This document shows positions 26,314 to 35,648 of a DNA stretch of 36,810 nucleotides, piece by piece; the first letter of the stretch is position 1, and each line of letters starts with the position of its first letter. The notes under the pieces are model-generated. The model searched no databases and was not told the origin of the DNA. It was given only the letters and a program-made list of their open reading frames with translations. Source of the stretch: CAZPYT01 sp964590955 (GTDB lineage Bacteria; Patescibacteriota; WWE3; UBA101185; UBA10185). The DNA lies in assembly GCA_964590955.1 (NCBI GenBank), contig CAZPYT010000009.1, positions 1 to 36,810 of the forward strand, read 5' to 3'. The position numbers were made by a program, and so were the translations under genes.

Positions 26314-26342
26314 TTGCGGAGCAGGCCATTTTTAGGTAAAAT
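26314..26342 (+). promoter_or_regulatory. Promoter of the 81-residue orphan
   Basis: TTGCGG (26314-26319), 17-bp spacer, TAAAAT (26337-26342). The start near 26349 gives a leader of about 77 nt in which I see no recognisable element. Confidence 0.5.
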
Positions 26343-26425
26343 GCTACGGGATGCAGTAACTCAGTTTAGTCACACCTTTCTTACTTTGTGCAATTTCGGC
26401 AAATACTAGAAAAAGGAGTCTGAAT

Positions 26426-26671
26426 ATGAGTATACCGTTGGAAGGGTATAATACCGCTGTTGTTGAGGTTCGGATTAGGTCCGGTAGATTGATGGAATCC
26501 AGAGAATTTGTAGTCGCGCATGAATTTAGCAGTTTTTGCGAGGGATTTCGTTCAGCTAAACCAAGAAATCGACAATTGACGTTCAAGCTGTACATTTGGA
26601 ATCCCAACAGGAAAAAGCATAAGCTACAAAAGGACTGGACTGAGAACGAAATCTACGACGTGTTGTTGTAA
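26426..26671 (+). CDS. 81-residue protein of unknown function
   Basis: AAAAAGGAG stands 7 nt before the ATG, a strong ribosome site. The gene has its own promoter and a strong intrinsic terminator, so the short frame is credible; an overlapping minus-strand frame lacks these signals. The protein has no signal peptide, one Cys, a basic C-terminal half (SAKPRNRQ, NPNRKKHKLQK) and a possible beta-rich N-terminal half (GYNTAVVEVRIRSGR, QLTFKLYIW). No family is recognised. Basic charge would suit nucleic-acid binding, which is only a guess. Confidence 0.72.
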   Translation: MSIPLEGYNTAVVEVRIRSGRLMESREFVVAHEFSSFCEGFRSAKPRNRQLTFKLYIWNPNRKKHKLQKDWTENEIYDVLL

Positions 26672-26682
26672 CCCTATGACAA

Positions 26683-26732
26683 AGCTGGATCTTTCAATAA
26701 TTTGTGAACGGAAGATCCAGCTGAACTTTTTT
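26683..26732 (+). terminator. Strong intrinsic terminator
   Basis: Perfect 11-bp stem AGCTGGATCTT/AAGATCCAGCT (26683-26693 with 26712-26722), then GAAC and six T. Confidence 0.92.
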
Positions 26733-26745
26733 GCACAGATTGCTC

Positions 26746-26774
26746 TTATAAGATTATTCCAACTTGGGTATAAT
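26746..26774 (+). promoter_or_regulatory. Promoter of pheST giving a near-leaderless transcript
   Basis: TTATAA (26746-26751), 17-bp spacer, TATAAT (26769-26774). The start is expected at about 26781-26782, four or five bases before ATG 26786. There is no room for a T-box or peptide attenuator. Confidence 0.65.
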
Positions 26775-26785
26775 AGGTTTTGTAT

Positions 26786-27781
26786 ATGTCAATAGATCTG
26801 GATCAAATAAATAAATATGATGAGTTGATAAATGGCGCTGAAAGACTATCTATGCTAGACGAATTATATTTGGAACTATTCTCAAAAAAGCAAGGCATTA
26901 TTACAAATTTACTGAAAGAATTGGCAAAACTCAATCTAGAAGAAAAAAAAGCTTTAGGGCCAAAATTAAATTCCATACAAAATAATTTAAAATCATTGAT
27001 AGAAAAGAGAAAAGTTGAATTACAAGATCAGGCTGAAAATGATCCGCTTATAGATTTAACTTATCCGGAAAAGCCCTCGCCCTTTGGTATGCTACACCCT
27101 ACGACCCAGGTTATTAGAGAAATGAATGAGTTCTTCAGATACTATGGATATTCTATTTATGAGGGTCCTGAAATAGAAACGGAAGAATACAATTTTAGAA
27201 AATTGAATTTGCCAGAAGGTCACCCCGCGACTGATTTACAGGACACTTTATATGTAGCTGATAAAATTCTTTTACGTACACATACTTCTTCAATCGAAGC
27301 ACGCTTATTAACAGAACAAACGCCACCTATACGCGCGGCCTTTCCGGGTAAGTGCTTTAGAAATGAAACACCGAATAGTACGAACACAGCATTTTTTCAT
27401 CAGTATCAAGGTGTGGTGGTTGATAAAGGCATTACTCTTCAACATTTGAAGGGTACACTGGAGGCATTTCACAAATTTTTGTTTGGTGACGATGTAGTTT
27501 TACGTTATAGATACAAATACTACCCCGAAGTTTCTCCCGGTATGGGTGTCGATATGAAATGTAAATTCTGTGACGGAGAAGGATGCGGTGTATGTAAACA
27601 GCGAGGATGGATAGAAGTTCTTGGCAGCGGCATGATACATTACAACACATTAAAGATGTGCGGTATTGATCCTGAAATCTATACGGGTTTTGCTTTTGGA
27701 ATGGGTCTGGATCGCCTTGTCATGCAAAAATTTGGTATAGATGATATCAGAAAATTATATGGAGGAGTCGTGTACAAATGA
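26786..27781 (+). CDS. pheS: Phenylalanyl-tRNA synthetase alpha subunit
   Basis: About 331 residues from ATG 26786; a TTG two codons earlier is open, but ATG fits better. The N-terminal coiled coil (residues about 5-85) binds tRNA-Phe. The class II core has motif 2 around FRNETPNSTNTAFFHQYQG and motif 3 FGMGLDRLVMQKFG. A four-Cys knuckle (C-x2-C-x4-C-x2-C in CKFCDGEGCGVCK) precedes GWIEVLGSGMIH, as in many bacterial PheS. The enzyme is an alpha2beta2 tetramer that charges tRNA-Phe. The stop overlaps the pheT start (ATGA), so the two are translationally coupled. Confidence 0.96.
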   Translation: MSIDLDQINKYDELINGAERLSMLDELYLELFSKKQGIITNLLKELAKLNLEEKKALGPKLNSIQNNLKSLIEKRKVELQDQAENDPLIDLTYPEKPSPFGMLHPTTQVIREMNEFFRYYGYSIYEGPEIETEEYNFRKLNLPEGHPATDLQDTLYVADKILLRTHTSSIEARLLTEQTPPIRAAFPGKCFRNETPNSTNTAFFHQYQGVVVDKGITLQHLKGTLEAFHKFLFGDDVVLRYRYKYYPEVSPGMGVDMKCKFCDGEGCGVCKQRGWIEVLGSGMIHYNTLKMCGIDPEIYTGFAFGMGLDRLVMQKFGIDDIRKLYGGVVYK

Positions 27782-29694
27782 AAATTCCTCTTAAGTGGCT
27801 AGCTGAATATGTGGATATAGATAATATGTCGCCTAAAGATATTGCAAATTCGATGACAGCTATAGGTTTGATGTTAGATAAACCTATTGAGAATGATGTA
27901 TTGGATCTTGAACATAGAATGGATCGTTCAGACTGGCTAAGTGTAATTGGTTGTGCCCGAGATTTTGCTGCGTATGCGGGCACTGAATTGAAATATCCAA
28001 AAACACACAAACAAAAAGGTAAAGAATTGCCGTCAGGGGAACAAGTGAAGATTGAAGTTGAGTGTCCTGATTTGGTTAAGAGATTTAACACCAGAGTTTT
28101 CAAAAATATTGTGGTTAGAAAATCGCCCGATTGGTTAGCCGGTAGTCTTGAAGCTTACGGTATACCCTCAATAAACAATATTGTGGATATAACAAACTAT
28201 GTAATGGTTGAGTTTGGCCAGCCTATGCATGCGCAGGATTTGGCAAAAATGAAGGCACGTGAAATTGTTATTCGAAGAGCAAAACAAAACGAAGCTGTCA
28301 CTACATTATTAGGCGAAACTGTGAAACTGTCTTCGGATCAGTTTGTGTTAACACAAGCGGGAGAGGCAACTGTTATTGGTGGTATCGTTGGAGGTGCCTC
28401 AACAGGTGTTGATATGAGAACAACCGAAATAGTATTAGATGCTGGAAATTATGATCAGACCAATATTAGGAGGTCATCCCGCGCTCTAAAAATTCAAAAC
28501 GAAACGGTTTTAAGATATGACAAATTTTTGCATCCTGCTTTGACACAACTGGCGCTTGAGCGTGCCACTTACCTGATTTTAGAGCTCGCAGGCGGAGAAT
28601 ACTATGAAAATAAAGATTGGTATCCCACAGAAATTCCGGTGAAAAAAATGATTTTGAGATATTCCCGCGTGTACCAAGTTGGCGGAATGGAAATTCCGCA
28701 TAAAAGAATAAAAGAGATCTTAAAGGCATTAGAATACAAAGTGCTTTCTGAGAAATCAGAAAGTTTAGAAATTGAAGTGCCCTACTTTAGAACAGATGTG
28801 GACGTTGAGGATGATGTGGTTTCGGACATTTATCGAATTAATGATTATAGTAAAATTCCGCTTTCAATGATTTCATCGTCACCCCCTAAAGAAATCACAT
28901 CAGAAATTTATAAATTTGAGGACAGGTTGAGGGATTTAATGGTTGGTCTTGGTTTTCATGAACACATTACCGATCCATTAACTTTCGTAAATAAAGAAGA
29001 CAAAAGCCAAGTTGTTTTGGAAAATGCACTGACTGCAGAAAAAGGTGCTTTGCGAACCGACTTTAAAGGAGTATTAGCGCCGGTCAAGTCGTCTTATTTA
29101 AAACATAAAATTGAAGAGATTAAATTATTTGAAATCGGAAAAATTTATAAAAACGATAGAGGTGCAAATGTCGAAACAAGAGTTTTGGGGATGCTGTACG
29201 AAAACAAAAATTTAAAAAAATATTTACGCGCGAAAAAAGTGAAATCTTTTTTATCTTCACTATTTTCAAATTTGGGAATTTCAAAATACTCGCTTAAAAA
29301 TAGTGATCTTGAGGAATTTTCAAACATCATAATAGAAAATACTTCTGTCGGAAGATTGGATAAAAACAGTTTTGTATTAGACACCGAGCTTGTTAAAGGA
29401 TTTGTTGGCAGATCATCTAACGTCATTTCTGAGGCAAATAACTATACGACTGAAAATTTATCTTTGATAATGGATATTGACTATAAATTCGGAGAGGCAT
29501 ACGAGGAGATTAAGGCGCTCTCAAAGGATATTGTTGACGTCTACATACTGGAAGAATATACAGGTAATGATATCGGTAATGGTAAAAAGTCAGTATTGTT
29601 GGAGATTTTATATACCACCTCGCAAACTCAGGAGATTAGAAAAAAAATAATCACCATCTTAGAAGAAAAATATAGCATTTTACACAGAGAATAA
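27778..29694 (+). CDS. pheT: Phenylalanyl-tRNA synthetase beta subunit, lacking the EMAP/OB tRNA-binding domain
   Basis: 638 residues against about 790-800 in typical bacteria. The N-terminal segment MKIPLKWLAEYVDI is followed directly by the DLEHRMDRSDWLSVIGCARDF block (about 43-63), so the roughly 110-residue OB-fold insert that normally lies between them is missing. The B3/B4 editing-type domain (about 95-265), B5 domain, catalytic-like core (SDIYRINDY, FHEHITDPLTFV) and a C-terminal ferredoxin-fold anticodon-binding-like region (about 555-638, LSLIMDIDYKF...EILYTTSQTQEI) are recognisable. It forms the tetramer with PheS. No intrinsic terminator is obvious downstream. Confidence 0.94.
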   Translation: MKIPLKWLAEYVDIDNMSPKDIANSMTAIGLMLDKPIENDVLDLEHRMDRSDWLSVIGCARDFAAYAGTELKYPKTHKQKGKELPSGEQVKIEVECPDLVKRFNTRVFKNIVVRKSPDWLAGSLEAYGIPSINNIVDITNYVMVEFGQPMHAQDLAKMKAREIVIRRAKQNEAVTTLLGETVKLSSDQFVLTQAGEATVIGGIVGGASTGVDMRTTEIVLDAGNYDQTNIRRSSRALKIQNETVLRYDKFLHPALTQLALERATYLILELAGGEYYENKDWYPTEIPVKKMILRYSRVYQVGGMEIPHKRIKEILKALEYKVLSEKSESLEIEVPYFRTDVDVEDDVVSDIYRINDYSKIPLSMISSSPPKEITSEIYKFEDRLRDLMVGLGFHEHITDPLTFVNKEDKSQVVLENALTAEKGALRTDFKGVLAPVKSSYLKHKIEEIKLFEIGKIYKNDRGANVETRVLGMLYENKNLKKYLRAKKVKSFLSSLFSNLGISKYSLKNSDLEEFSNIIIENTSVGRLDKNSFVLDTELVKGFVGRSSNVISEANNYTTENLSLIMDIDYKFGEAYEEIKALSKDIVDVYILEEYTGNDIGNGKKSVLLEILYTTSQTQEIRKKIITILEEKYSILHRE

Positions 29695-29800
29695 CATCTG
29701 TTTCAGGTGATGATTGTAGAGATGCCTCCATACATTATCTTGAAGGATCAGTCAAAAGCGCAGTGTAGAGCTGTAGTTTTTACGAGGGTACGAGTAGATG

Positions 29801-29830
29801 ATCAGAAGCTGATTGCCCCTGTATTTTTTT
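29801..29830 (+). terminator. Weak candidate terminator in the convergent pheT/giant-gene gap
   Basis: ATCAG-AAG-CTGAT is followed 10 nt later by seven T. The distance makes it a poor intrinsic terminator. The rest of 29695-29903 shows nothing I can name. Confidence 0.2.
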
Positions 29831-29903
29831 GCTTTCATATTAATAGTTAATACGTTTAATTATACCGTTTCTGAAGTAAACTTTTAACAGTTATACAAAA
29901 TTT

Positions 29904-32900
29904 TTAAAATGTAGCTGCCCCAATATTCAGTATGCTTTTAATTTGATTTGCAGTTAGTTCATAGTTGTATATTCTTACATCATCAACTTTTCCATTGGCA
30001 TAATATCCTGCGCCATCGTTAAGATATCTGCCTATAGCGCCTGCTTGAGCCTGATTATGCATTGCTGTATAGCTTCCAATAATAACTGAATCAGTGTCCT
30101 GCTCAACGCCATTAACATAGAGTTTTATACCTGTTGTTCCGGATGTTCCATCATAGGTTGCCGCTACATGTACCCATGATGACTCGTAACCGGTAAGATC
30201 GGCTGTGGTTTCTCTACCTTTTACTGCAGAGGTTGAGTTATCATATAAATCCAATTCGAGTAAACCCGATGAATCCATTTTAAAAAAGTATTCAGGTGCT
30301 GTGGTAGATCCTTTAGAAATAATTCCAAAGCTGGTTGCATCGTTTGGATTAATCCAAGCTGTAATGCTGAAAGGTTTGTCGGTAGTAGAATTACCAAAGC
30401 TTAAAAGGTCACTGTCTGAGAAATCGAGGTGGTCATCTGTGCCGTCAAAAGTACCTGCATAATTAAATTTACCGGAAGATGTTGTATTTGCACCGCTTGC
30501 AGAGGTAGCATGCAAGTTATTACCTGACGTGTCTTTAGCTTCATCAGCAGTGCCATTCCAGCTGGTTTCGTCCATTTTCCAATGAGCTATCGGTTTTCCC
30601 CTGTTATAGTCCCATGCTATTTGGGCTGGGGTGCGGGCGTAGTTGTATAATCGAACATTATCTATTGATCCATCGAATGCGCGGTCGCCATTTTCACGAT
30701 TTCCAATAAGCAGGTTTTCATTGTCACCATATTCAAATCCGACAGTTGGAGTGGTATTGGTGGTGGTGGTCATTTGTATTCCATTAATATAAAAGGTAGG
30801 TGTGTTACTTACGCTAGAATTATCAAATGTTACGGCCACATGTGTCCAGGTATTAGTGGTAATAGAGTTCGCATTTGAAGAAAACCAACCGTCCGTGCCA
30901 CCATTTGAATTGTTATAAAGCAAGAGACTTTGATTGTTGCAATGGGAAGAGTTGCCGTCATTACACACTGCAAGAGCCCAGCCGTTTGAGGTTGAGGTAC
31001 CTCCGTCGTCAATTATTCTACCTAATGTGCCTTCGCCGAAAGATTTGGGTTTGATCCAGGCTGTAATCGTACCTCCGCCGTTAAATATTTGAGTAATGGG
31101 AGCAGAGTCATTGGTAACTATATAGTCGTCTGTGCCATCAAAAGCGACACTACTACCCAGTACCCCCTGGTTCCATACTGGTCCAGAGGTAAGGGTACCA
31201 GAATTTCCATTACCAGAAGAGTCGTTGGCAGTCGTACCAGTGTTTTCATCCATCATCCAATACCCAACAGGCGCTGCACAATAATCAGAGCTGCCCGGTA
31301 CACAAAATGCGTCAGAAGCCGAATTACTAGCTGGACCTGTGCCGTCTGTAGATAAGGCTCCAAATACAGTAGCCTTACCCTGATTCATGTCTACTAGTAT
31401 TTGTCCTGCGGTTAACGCTGATCTGTAAATCTTGACATCATCGATGTCTCCGTTAAACTCATCACCATTGTTTGTTGCATCGCTGTCTCCTATATAAAGT
31501 GTGGCGGAATTTGCCAATGAGCCGTTGGCTGTAAGTGATGCATCTGTTTCAGTGAGTTTTCCGTCAATATACATACTAATACTTGAGTTGCCTGATTTTA
31601 CTGCCGCCAAGTGATGCCAAGTACCATCATAGTAATCCAATGTCAGTCCATCTCCGGCTGCATCTTCAGGACCCCAAGTTGAATCATCATCAATACCAAA
31701 GATAATGTCTCCGCTGGAATCAGTGTAAATAGAATAACCGGCGCTGGCTGAGCGTTTGTCCATTAAATATTCTATACCGCTTGGGTTTGATGCCGAGTCT
31801 GATTTGAACCACATAGTAACTGTCATGTCGTCTGTGCTGTCAAAATCAAAATCGTTATCATCGGCTCCACGACTTAACCAAGTAGCACCGGTTCCATTCC
31901 AGGCGGCATAGTTTTTGCCGTCTAAAGTCCCTGAAGCTGAGTTGAGTGTAAGGTCGTTTTTGTTTGTGGATTGATCGTAGGCTGTTGTGCCTGAGGATTC
32001 GTCCATTTTCCAGTAAGCGACATAAGAACCTACAGGTGAACCCGGTGCCGGATGGCCGCCATTCATGTCTTGGACAATCTCTGCTTGAGATCTCTTATAT
32101 CTGTATATTTTTATTTCGTCCAAATATCCCGGAAATAGCTGACCAATTTGATTGTCTTTGCCTATGTAAAAATCAGCGGAGGTATCATCATTGTATCCTC
32201 CAGTGCATGCATCTGTGGTGGCATAGCTTGCTGTTTCAATCCCATTAATATACCATTTTACCTTTGTTGTGGCTGCATCCCATGTAGCTGCAATATGTAC
32301 CCAAGTGTTATAAGGTATAGTATTGTCTGCTGAATCGTATCTGCCATCTTGTGTACCGCATTCTGTTATAAATGCTGCTCGTTGAAACCCTTCATGTAAT
32401 TGTACATACCACCCCTTATTAGTATTTCGAACACCTATTGGTATATCGGCAATTGCCTCGCCATTGTCACGCCAGTACATCCATAAAGATACAGTCATAT
32501 CAATATTTGGTAGATTATCCATTTTTGCATCTGTGGATATTAAGGAATCTCTATAAATATAACCACCATCATCTCCTCGAAATGAAAGAGCGTTTCCAAA
32601 CTTTCCATTCGTCCATGATGGCGAGTCGTTCCAAGAGGTTTGAATGTCATTTCCTGAAATATCGTAAGCTGCCGTACCGGCCCCTTCATCTAAGGGCCAA
32701 TATGCGTATGGTCCCGGTGCCCAGGAGTAGAGGCGGGAGACTTCGGCTGGGGAGAGGGCGCGGTTGTAGACCCTGACTTCATCCATTAAACCGTTGTAAA
32801 AATTACGTATCGTTCCACTATTAGCATCAGAACTTAATCTGAAAACTTCAGAAGTGTCAGTGAAATCTACTGGAACGCTTACACCTGGAGTAAGTGTTGC

Positions 32901-35294
32901 ATCTAATGAGCCATTTATAAAAATATCCTGTCTTTTACCACTTTCAAAAACTACAGTTATGAAATACCAGTTGCCTGTAGACAATGTTAGATTACCTTTG
33001 TAATCAGTATTTGAGTCATAGGTGTTAGTTTCTTGTACGTTCCAACCAATTTTACTTGTGTTGCTTAAATACAATTGAAATTCCCTATTGCCAGCTCCTG
33101 GATCGTATTTTGAAGCTAACATTTGTGTGGTACTAACATCGTCTGGTTTTATCCACATAGATATGGTCAAACTTGTATTTGAGTTATCTATTACAGAAAG
33201 ATCACTGAACGATATGTAATCATCTGTTCCGTCTGTATCACAATTAGTTCCAAATTTCCCGGCTACCGTACAATCCATACCAGTCCCATTGTCACCAACC
33301 CCATTGTCTCCGTATAATGTTCCTGAATTTCCGTTGCCGGATGAATCTGATATTGTTTCACCCTCTAAATCAATCCCTGCATCATCCATCTTCCAATACC
33401 CCACCAACCCATCAGAAAGCCAACTGTTATCAGGTCCCAAATAGGCTGCTGATCCTTCAGATAGCCCTCGGTTGTAATCTAGTTTTATTTCATTAGCAGT
33501 TCGTTCATAAGCATAAATCTTAAAATCATCTATAAATCCGTGAAAATTATTTGAAGTGCTTCCACCTATTAATAAATTATTTGTATCTGCCGACGGTGCC
33601 CCAGAACCGTTTGTACTTGATCCCTTTGAAACCCCATCAATATATATTGTAATCTCATCGTCCGAATCATCTGTATATGCCATTGCAACATGATGCCATC
33701 TATTTAGCATAATTCCGTTAGTTATTATTTTTGTTGCTGATGTTGAGGATAAGCTAAGACTTGTTTCCAAATCCGCATAACCATCTGTATCTTCATTCGT
33801 AACTCTTATATATGTATTTGTCCCCTTATCAAAAATTTCTCCTTGATTAGATTCTCCATCAGAATTCACCTTGATCCAAGTGGAAAAAGTGACACTTTTA
33901 CTCAAACCGGTATCGAAGTCAATCTCAGCAGAATTTGTAATTGTTGCAACATCGTCAGATCCATCAAAAAACATACAAGCTCCCTCGACGCATTGATTAA
34001 CAGATTGCCAGGTACCTCCTGTCATGGCTCCGTCATTACGACTATCTGATGTATCGCATATGTCATTAGCTCCACCAATACATGTATTGTCGCCATTTTC
34101 GTTGAATTTCCAGTGACCTACCGGTGCTTTGGAGACCTCTTCTTGTCCACGAGAATAAAAAGTAGAAGGGGAACCAACTGTGTTTTCTGTTGTTAACAGC
34201 CATTGATCTGATCTTGCAATATCTGATATTCTCACTTCATCTACTCGTCCGTCGTAATAATTGTTTCCCTCCCCGCGGCCAACAAATAAATTATTAGGGG
34301 TATCATACAGCGTGTTTGCAAAGCTACTTTCTCCTCCGGCACTGTCATCTGTGCCGTCCAAATATACTTTAAGTTGATTTCCGGTGCCGTCCAAAACACC
34401 TGCGACATAAAAATATGAGCCGGATGTAATAGTAGTATTACCATTTTGTTGATAATAGTTAGTTGAACTGTCGTAAGAGTATATAAGCGCTTTTGATGGA
34501 TTAAATTCGAAGCCCATACAATAGGGGGAGTAACCATTTGAATCCTCCTCTTTACATAAAAAGAGATCTTTTGTATTTACTACGTCTGCGTTTATCCAGG
34601 CTTCTACAGTATATGTAGTACCGGTTAATTCCAGACTAGCTGATGTAGGAATTTCGATCTCATCATTGGAGGTATTATTAAAATCAGGTGCATCTCCAGC
34701 GATACCGGTACCTGTTCTGCTTGCAACATCAATAGCAGAACTATCATTGTTATTTGACGTTGAGTCTAAGTAATTTCCAGCTGATTCTGCAAAATGATAC
34801 ACTGCCACATAATTTGAATCCCACACACCTGAGGCATTTTCTTGATTAGATGCGGCTGGATTTCCATAATACATATATATAGTTGTGTCCTCACTGCTTA
34901 ATAATTTTGGAACATTTACCCATGCAACAACTGCACCCGTTTCCTGCGTAAACTTTTCAAGTTCAAAATCAAGTAGATTAAAGTTATTATCAGTAAATAT
35001 AATATCGTCTCCGTCTGTTTGCGTAGTTGATATGAGATCAGTATCTGTATGGTTTATTAGTATTGGAAAATTATCTAAGTCACCCGCAACTTTGTCAGCA
35101 TCAATAACTATTGCTTTTCTAAATTGCCATCTATCGTCGTACCATCCTTCTACTTTCCCGATTTTTTTTGTGCTACTAATGAATATTGGAACAATAATTA
35201 AAAGCACTGATACGCTAAATATCAGTAGCAATCTTTTGCTTTTTAGTAAAGTTATTTGATCTATTTTACCCATTTTCTTGCACAGTAAAGTCAA
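29904..35294 (-). CDS. Giant surface protein with DUF2341 and seven LamG domains
   Basis: 1796 residues from a TTG at 35294, or 1789 from ATG 35273 (MGKIDQITLLKSKR), which I prefer. Residues 19-40 form an N-terminal membrane anchor. DUF2341 spans about 51-165 (GWYDDRWQFRK...IYMYYGNPAA). Seven LamG/concanavalin-A-like domains follow at about 155-360, 390-605, 630-855, 862-1078, 1092-1300, 1342-1560 and 1568-1790. They show recurring YWKMDE-type openings, W-H-x-A strands, YIDG hairpins and DDVRIYNY endings. There is no C-terminal anchor or sorting motif. The protein ends soon after the seventh domain (NIGAATF). It is a paralogue of the product of 1-7976. LamG domains usually bind carbohydrates or proteins, so surface adhesion is likely. 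Confidence 0.92.
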   Translation of the reverse strand: MTLLCKKMGKIDQITLLKSKRLLLIFSVSVLLIIVPIFISSTKKIGKVEGWYDDRWQFRKAIVIDADKVAGDLDNFPILINHTDTDLISTTQTDGDDIIFTDNNFNLLDFELEKFTQETGAVVAWVNVPKLLSSEDTTIYMYYGNPAASNQENASGVWDSNYVAVYHFAESAGNYLDSTSNNNDSSAIDVASRTGTGIAGDAPDFNNTSNDEIEIPTSASLELTGTTYTVEAWINADVVNTKDLFLCKEEDSNGYSPYCMGFEFNPSKALIYSYDSSTNYYQQNGNTTITSGSYFYVAGVLDGTGNQLKVYLDGTDDSAGGESSFANTLYDTPNNLFVGRGEGNNYYDGRVDEVRISDIARSDQWLLTTENTVGSPSTFYSRGQEEVSKAPVGHWKFNENGDNTCIGGANDICDTSDSRNDGAMTGGTWQSVNQCVEGACMFFDGSDDVATITNSAEIDFDTGLSKSVTFSTWIKVNSDGESNQGEIFDKGTNTYIRVTNEDTDGYADLETSLSLSSTSATKIITNGIMLNRWHHVAMAYTDDSDDEITIYIDGVSKGSSTNGSGAPSADTNNLLIGGSTSNNFHGFIDDFKIYAYERTANEIKLDYNRGLSEGSAAYLGPDNSWLSDGLVGYWKMDDAGIDLEGETISDSSGNGNSGTLYGDNGVGDNGTGMDCTVAGKFGTNCDTDGTDDYISFSDLSVIDNSNTSLTISMWIKPDDVSTTQMLASKYDPGAGNREFQLYLSNTSKIGWNVQETNTYDSNTDYKGNLTLSTGNWYFITVVFESGKRQDIFINGSLDATLTPGVSVPVDFTDTSEVFRLSSDANSGTIRNFYNGLMDEVRVYNRALSPAEVSRLYSWAPGPYAYWPLDEGAGTAAYDISGNDIQTSWNDSPSWTNGKFGNALSFRGDDGGYIYRDSLISTDAKMDNLPNIDMTVSLWMYWRDNGEAIADIPIGVRNTNKGWYVQLHEGFQRAAFITECGTQDGRYDSADNTIPYNTWVHIAATWDAATTKVKWYINGIETASYATTDACTGGYNDDTSADFYIGKDNQIGQLFPGYLDEIKIYRYKRSQAEIVQDMNGGHPAPGSPVGSYVAYWKMDESSGTTAYDQSTNKNDLTLNSASGTLDGKNYAAWNGTGATWLSRGADDNDFDFDSTDDMTVTMWFKSDSASNPSGIEYLMDKRSASAGYSIYTDSSGDIIFGIDDDSTWGPEDAAGDGLTLDYYDGTWHHLAAVKSGNSSISMYIDGKLTETDASLTANGSLANSATLYIGDSDATNNGDEFNGDIDDVKIYRSALTAGQILVDMNQGKATVFGALSTDGTGPASNSASDAFCVPGSSDYCAAPVGYWMMDENTGTTANDSSGNGNSGTLTSGPVWNQGVLGSSVAFDGTDDYIVTNDSAPITQIFNGGGTITAWIKPKSFGEGTLGRIIDDGGTSTSNGWALAVCNDGNSSHCNNQSLLLYNNSNGGTDGWFSSNANSITTNTWTHVAVTFDNSSVSNTPTFYINGIQMTTTTNTTPTVGFEYGDNENLLIGNRENGDRAFDGSIDNVRLYNYARTPAQIAWDYNRGKPIAHWKMDETSWNGTADEAKDTSGNNLHATSASGANTTSSGKFNYAGTFDGTDDHLDFSDSDLLSFGNSTTDKPFSITAWINPNDATSFGIISKGSTTAPEYFFKMDSSGLLELDLYDNSTSAVKGRETTADLTGYESSWVHVAATYDGTSGTTGIKLYVNGVEQDTDSVIIGSYTAMHNQAQAGAIGRYLNDGAGYYANGKVDDVRIYNYELTANQIKSILNIGAATF
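32017..32071. repeat. 55-bp segment identical to window positions 1-55
   Basis: All 55 bases match, including third codon positions. The segment encodes the linker between LamG 4 and LamG 5 (residues 1075-1093, MNGGHPAPGSPVGS core). Flanking LamG sequences in the two genes are diverged. Confidence 0.97.
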
Positions 35295-35310
35295 TAATGC
35301 ATATATATAT

Positions 35311-35316
35311 ATTATA
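35311..35316 (-). promoter_or_regulatory. Candidate -10 box of the seven-LamG gene
   Basis: Minus strand TATAAT about 37 nt before ATG 35273. No good -35 is present at 16-18 bp (GAATAG at 17), and the surrounding AT repeat weakens the call. Confidence 0.3.
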
Positions 35317-35407
35317 ACGTTACTTTTTTTAGTCTATTCTTTCGTATTAAGTGATCAATACATCATATTTTGTGTTATTCGCAAATGAGGTAGGTTGTGT
35401 TAATGCC

Positions 35408-35424
35408 AGTTAACTCTGTTAACT
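35408..35424. promoter_or_regulatory. Perfect inverted repeat AGTTAAC-TCT-GTTAACT
   Basis: Seven-bp arms around a 3-bp centre, with no following T run. It lies between tRNA-Pro and the promoter region of the giant gene. Operator or processing hairpin; function unknown. Confidence 0.4.
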
Positions 35425-35456
35425 ATCTTAGTGAGAGTATCACAGGATTTTTCCAC

Positions 35457-35532
35457 TGGTCGGGGTGGGCAGACTCGAACTGCCGACCTCACGTACCCGA
35501 AACGTGCACTCTACCAACTGAGCTACACCCCG
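35457..35532 (-). tRNA. tRNA-Pro (anticodon CGG) with encoded CCA
   Basis: 76 nt. Acceptor CGGGGTG/CACCCCG, D arm GCTC...GAGT, anticodon stem CACGT/ACGTG with loop TTCGGGT (anticodon CGG, reads CCG), T arm GGCAG-TTCGAGT-CTGCC, discriminator A and genomic CCA. All stems pair with at most one G-U. Confidence 0.96.
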
Positions 35533-35648
35533 ATTTATTTTATAAGTACAGGTTCATTTACTAAACTATCAGAGAGTTTACAAACACCAGAATAATATCA
35601 GTGTACTTAAAAAAAGTATACTAGGCATTGCTCATAAATCTTCACTTT

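Noticed and set aside
26732..26786. T-box or peptide attenuator ahead of pheS
   Set aside because: The predicted transcript starts within about five bases of the ATG, and no specifier stem or Phe-rich leader is present.
29695..29903. Gene or RNA in the convergent gap
   Set aside because: No ORF with start signals and no convincing hairpin plus T run; only AT-rich sequence and one weak hairpin.
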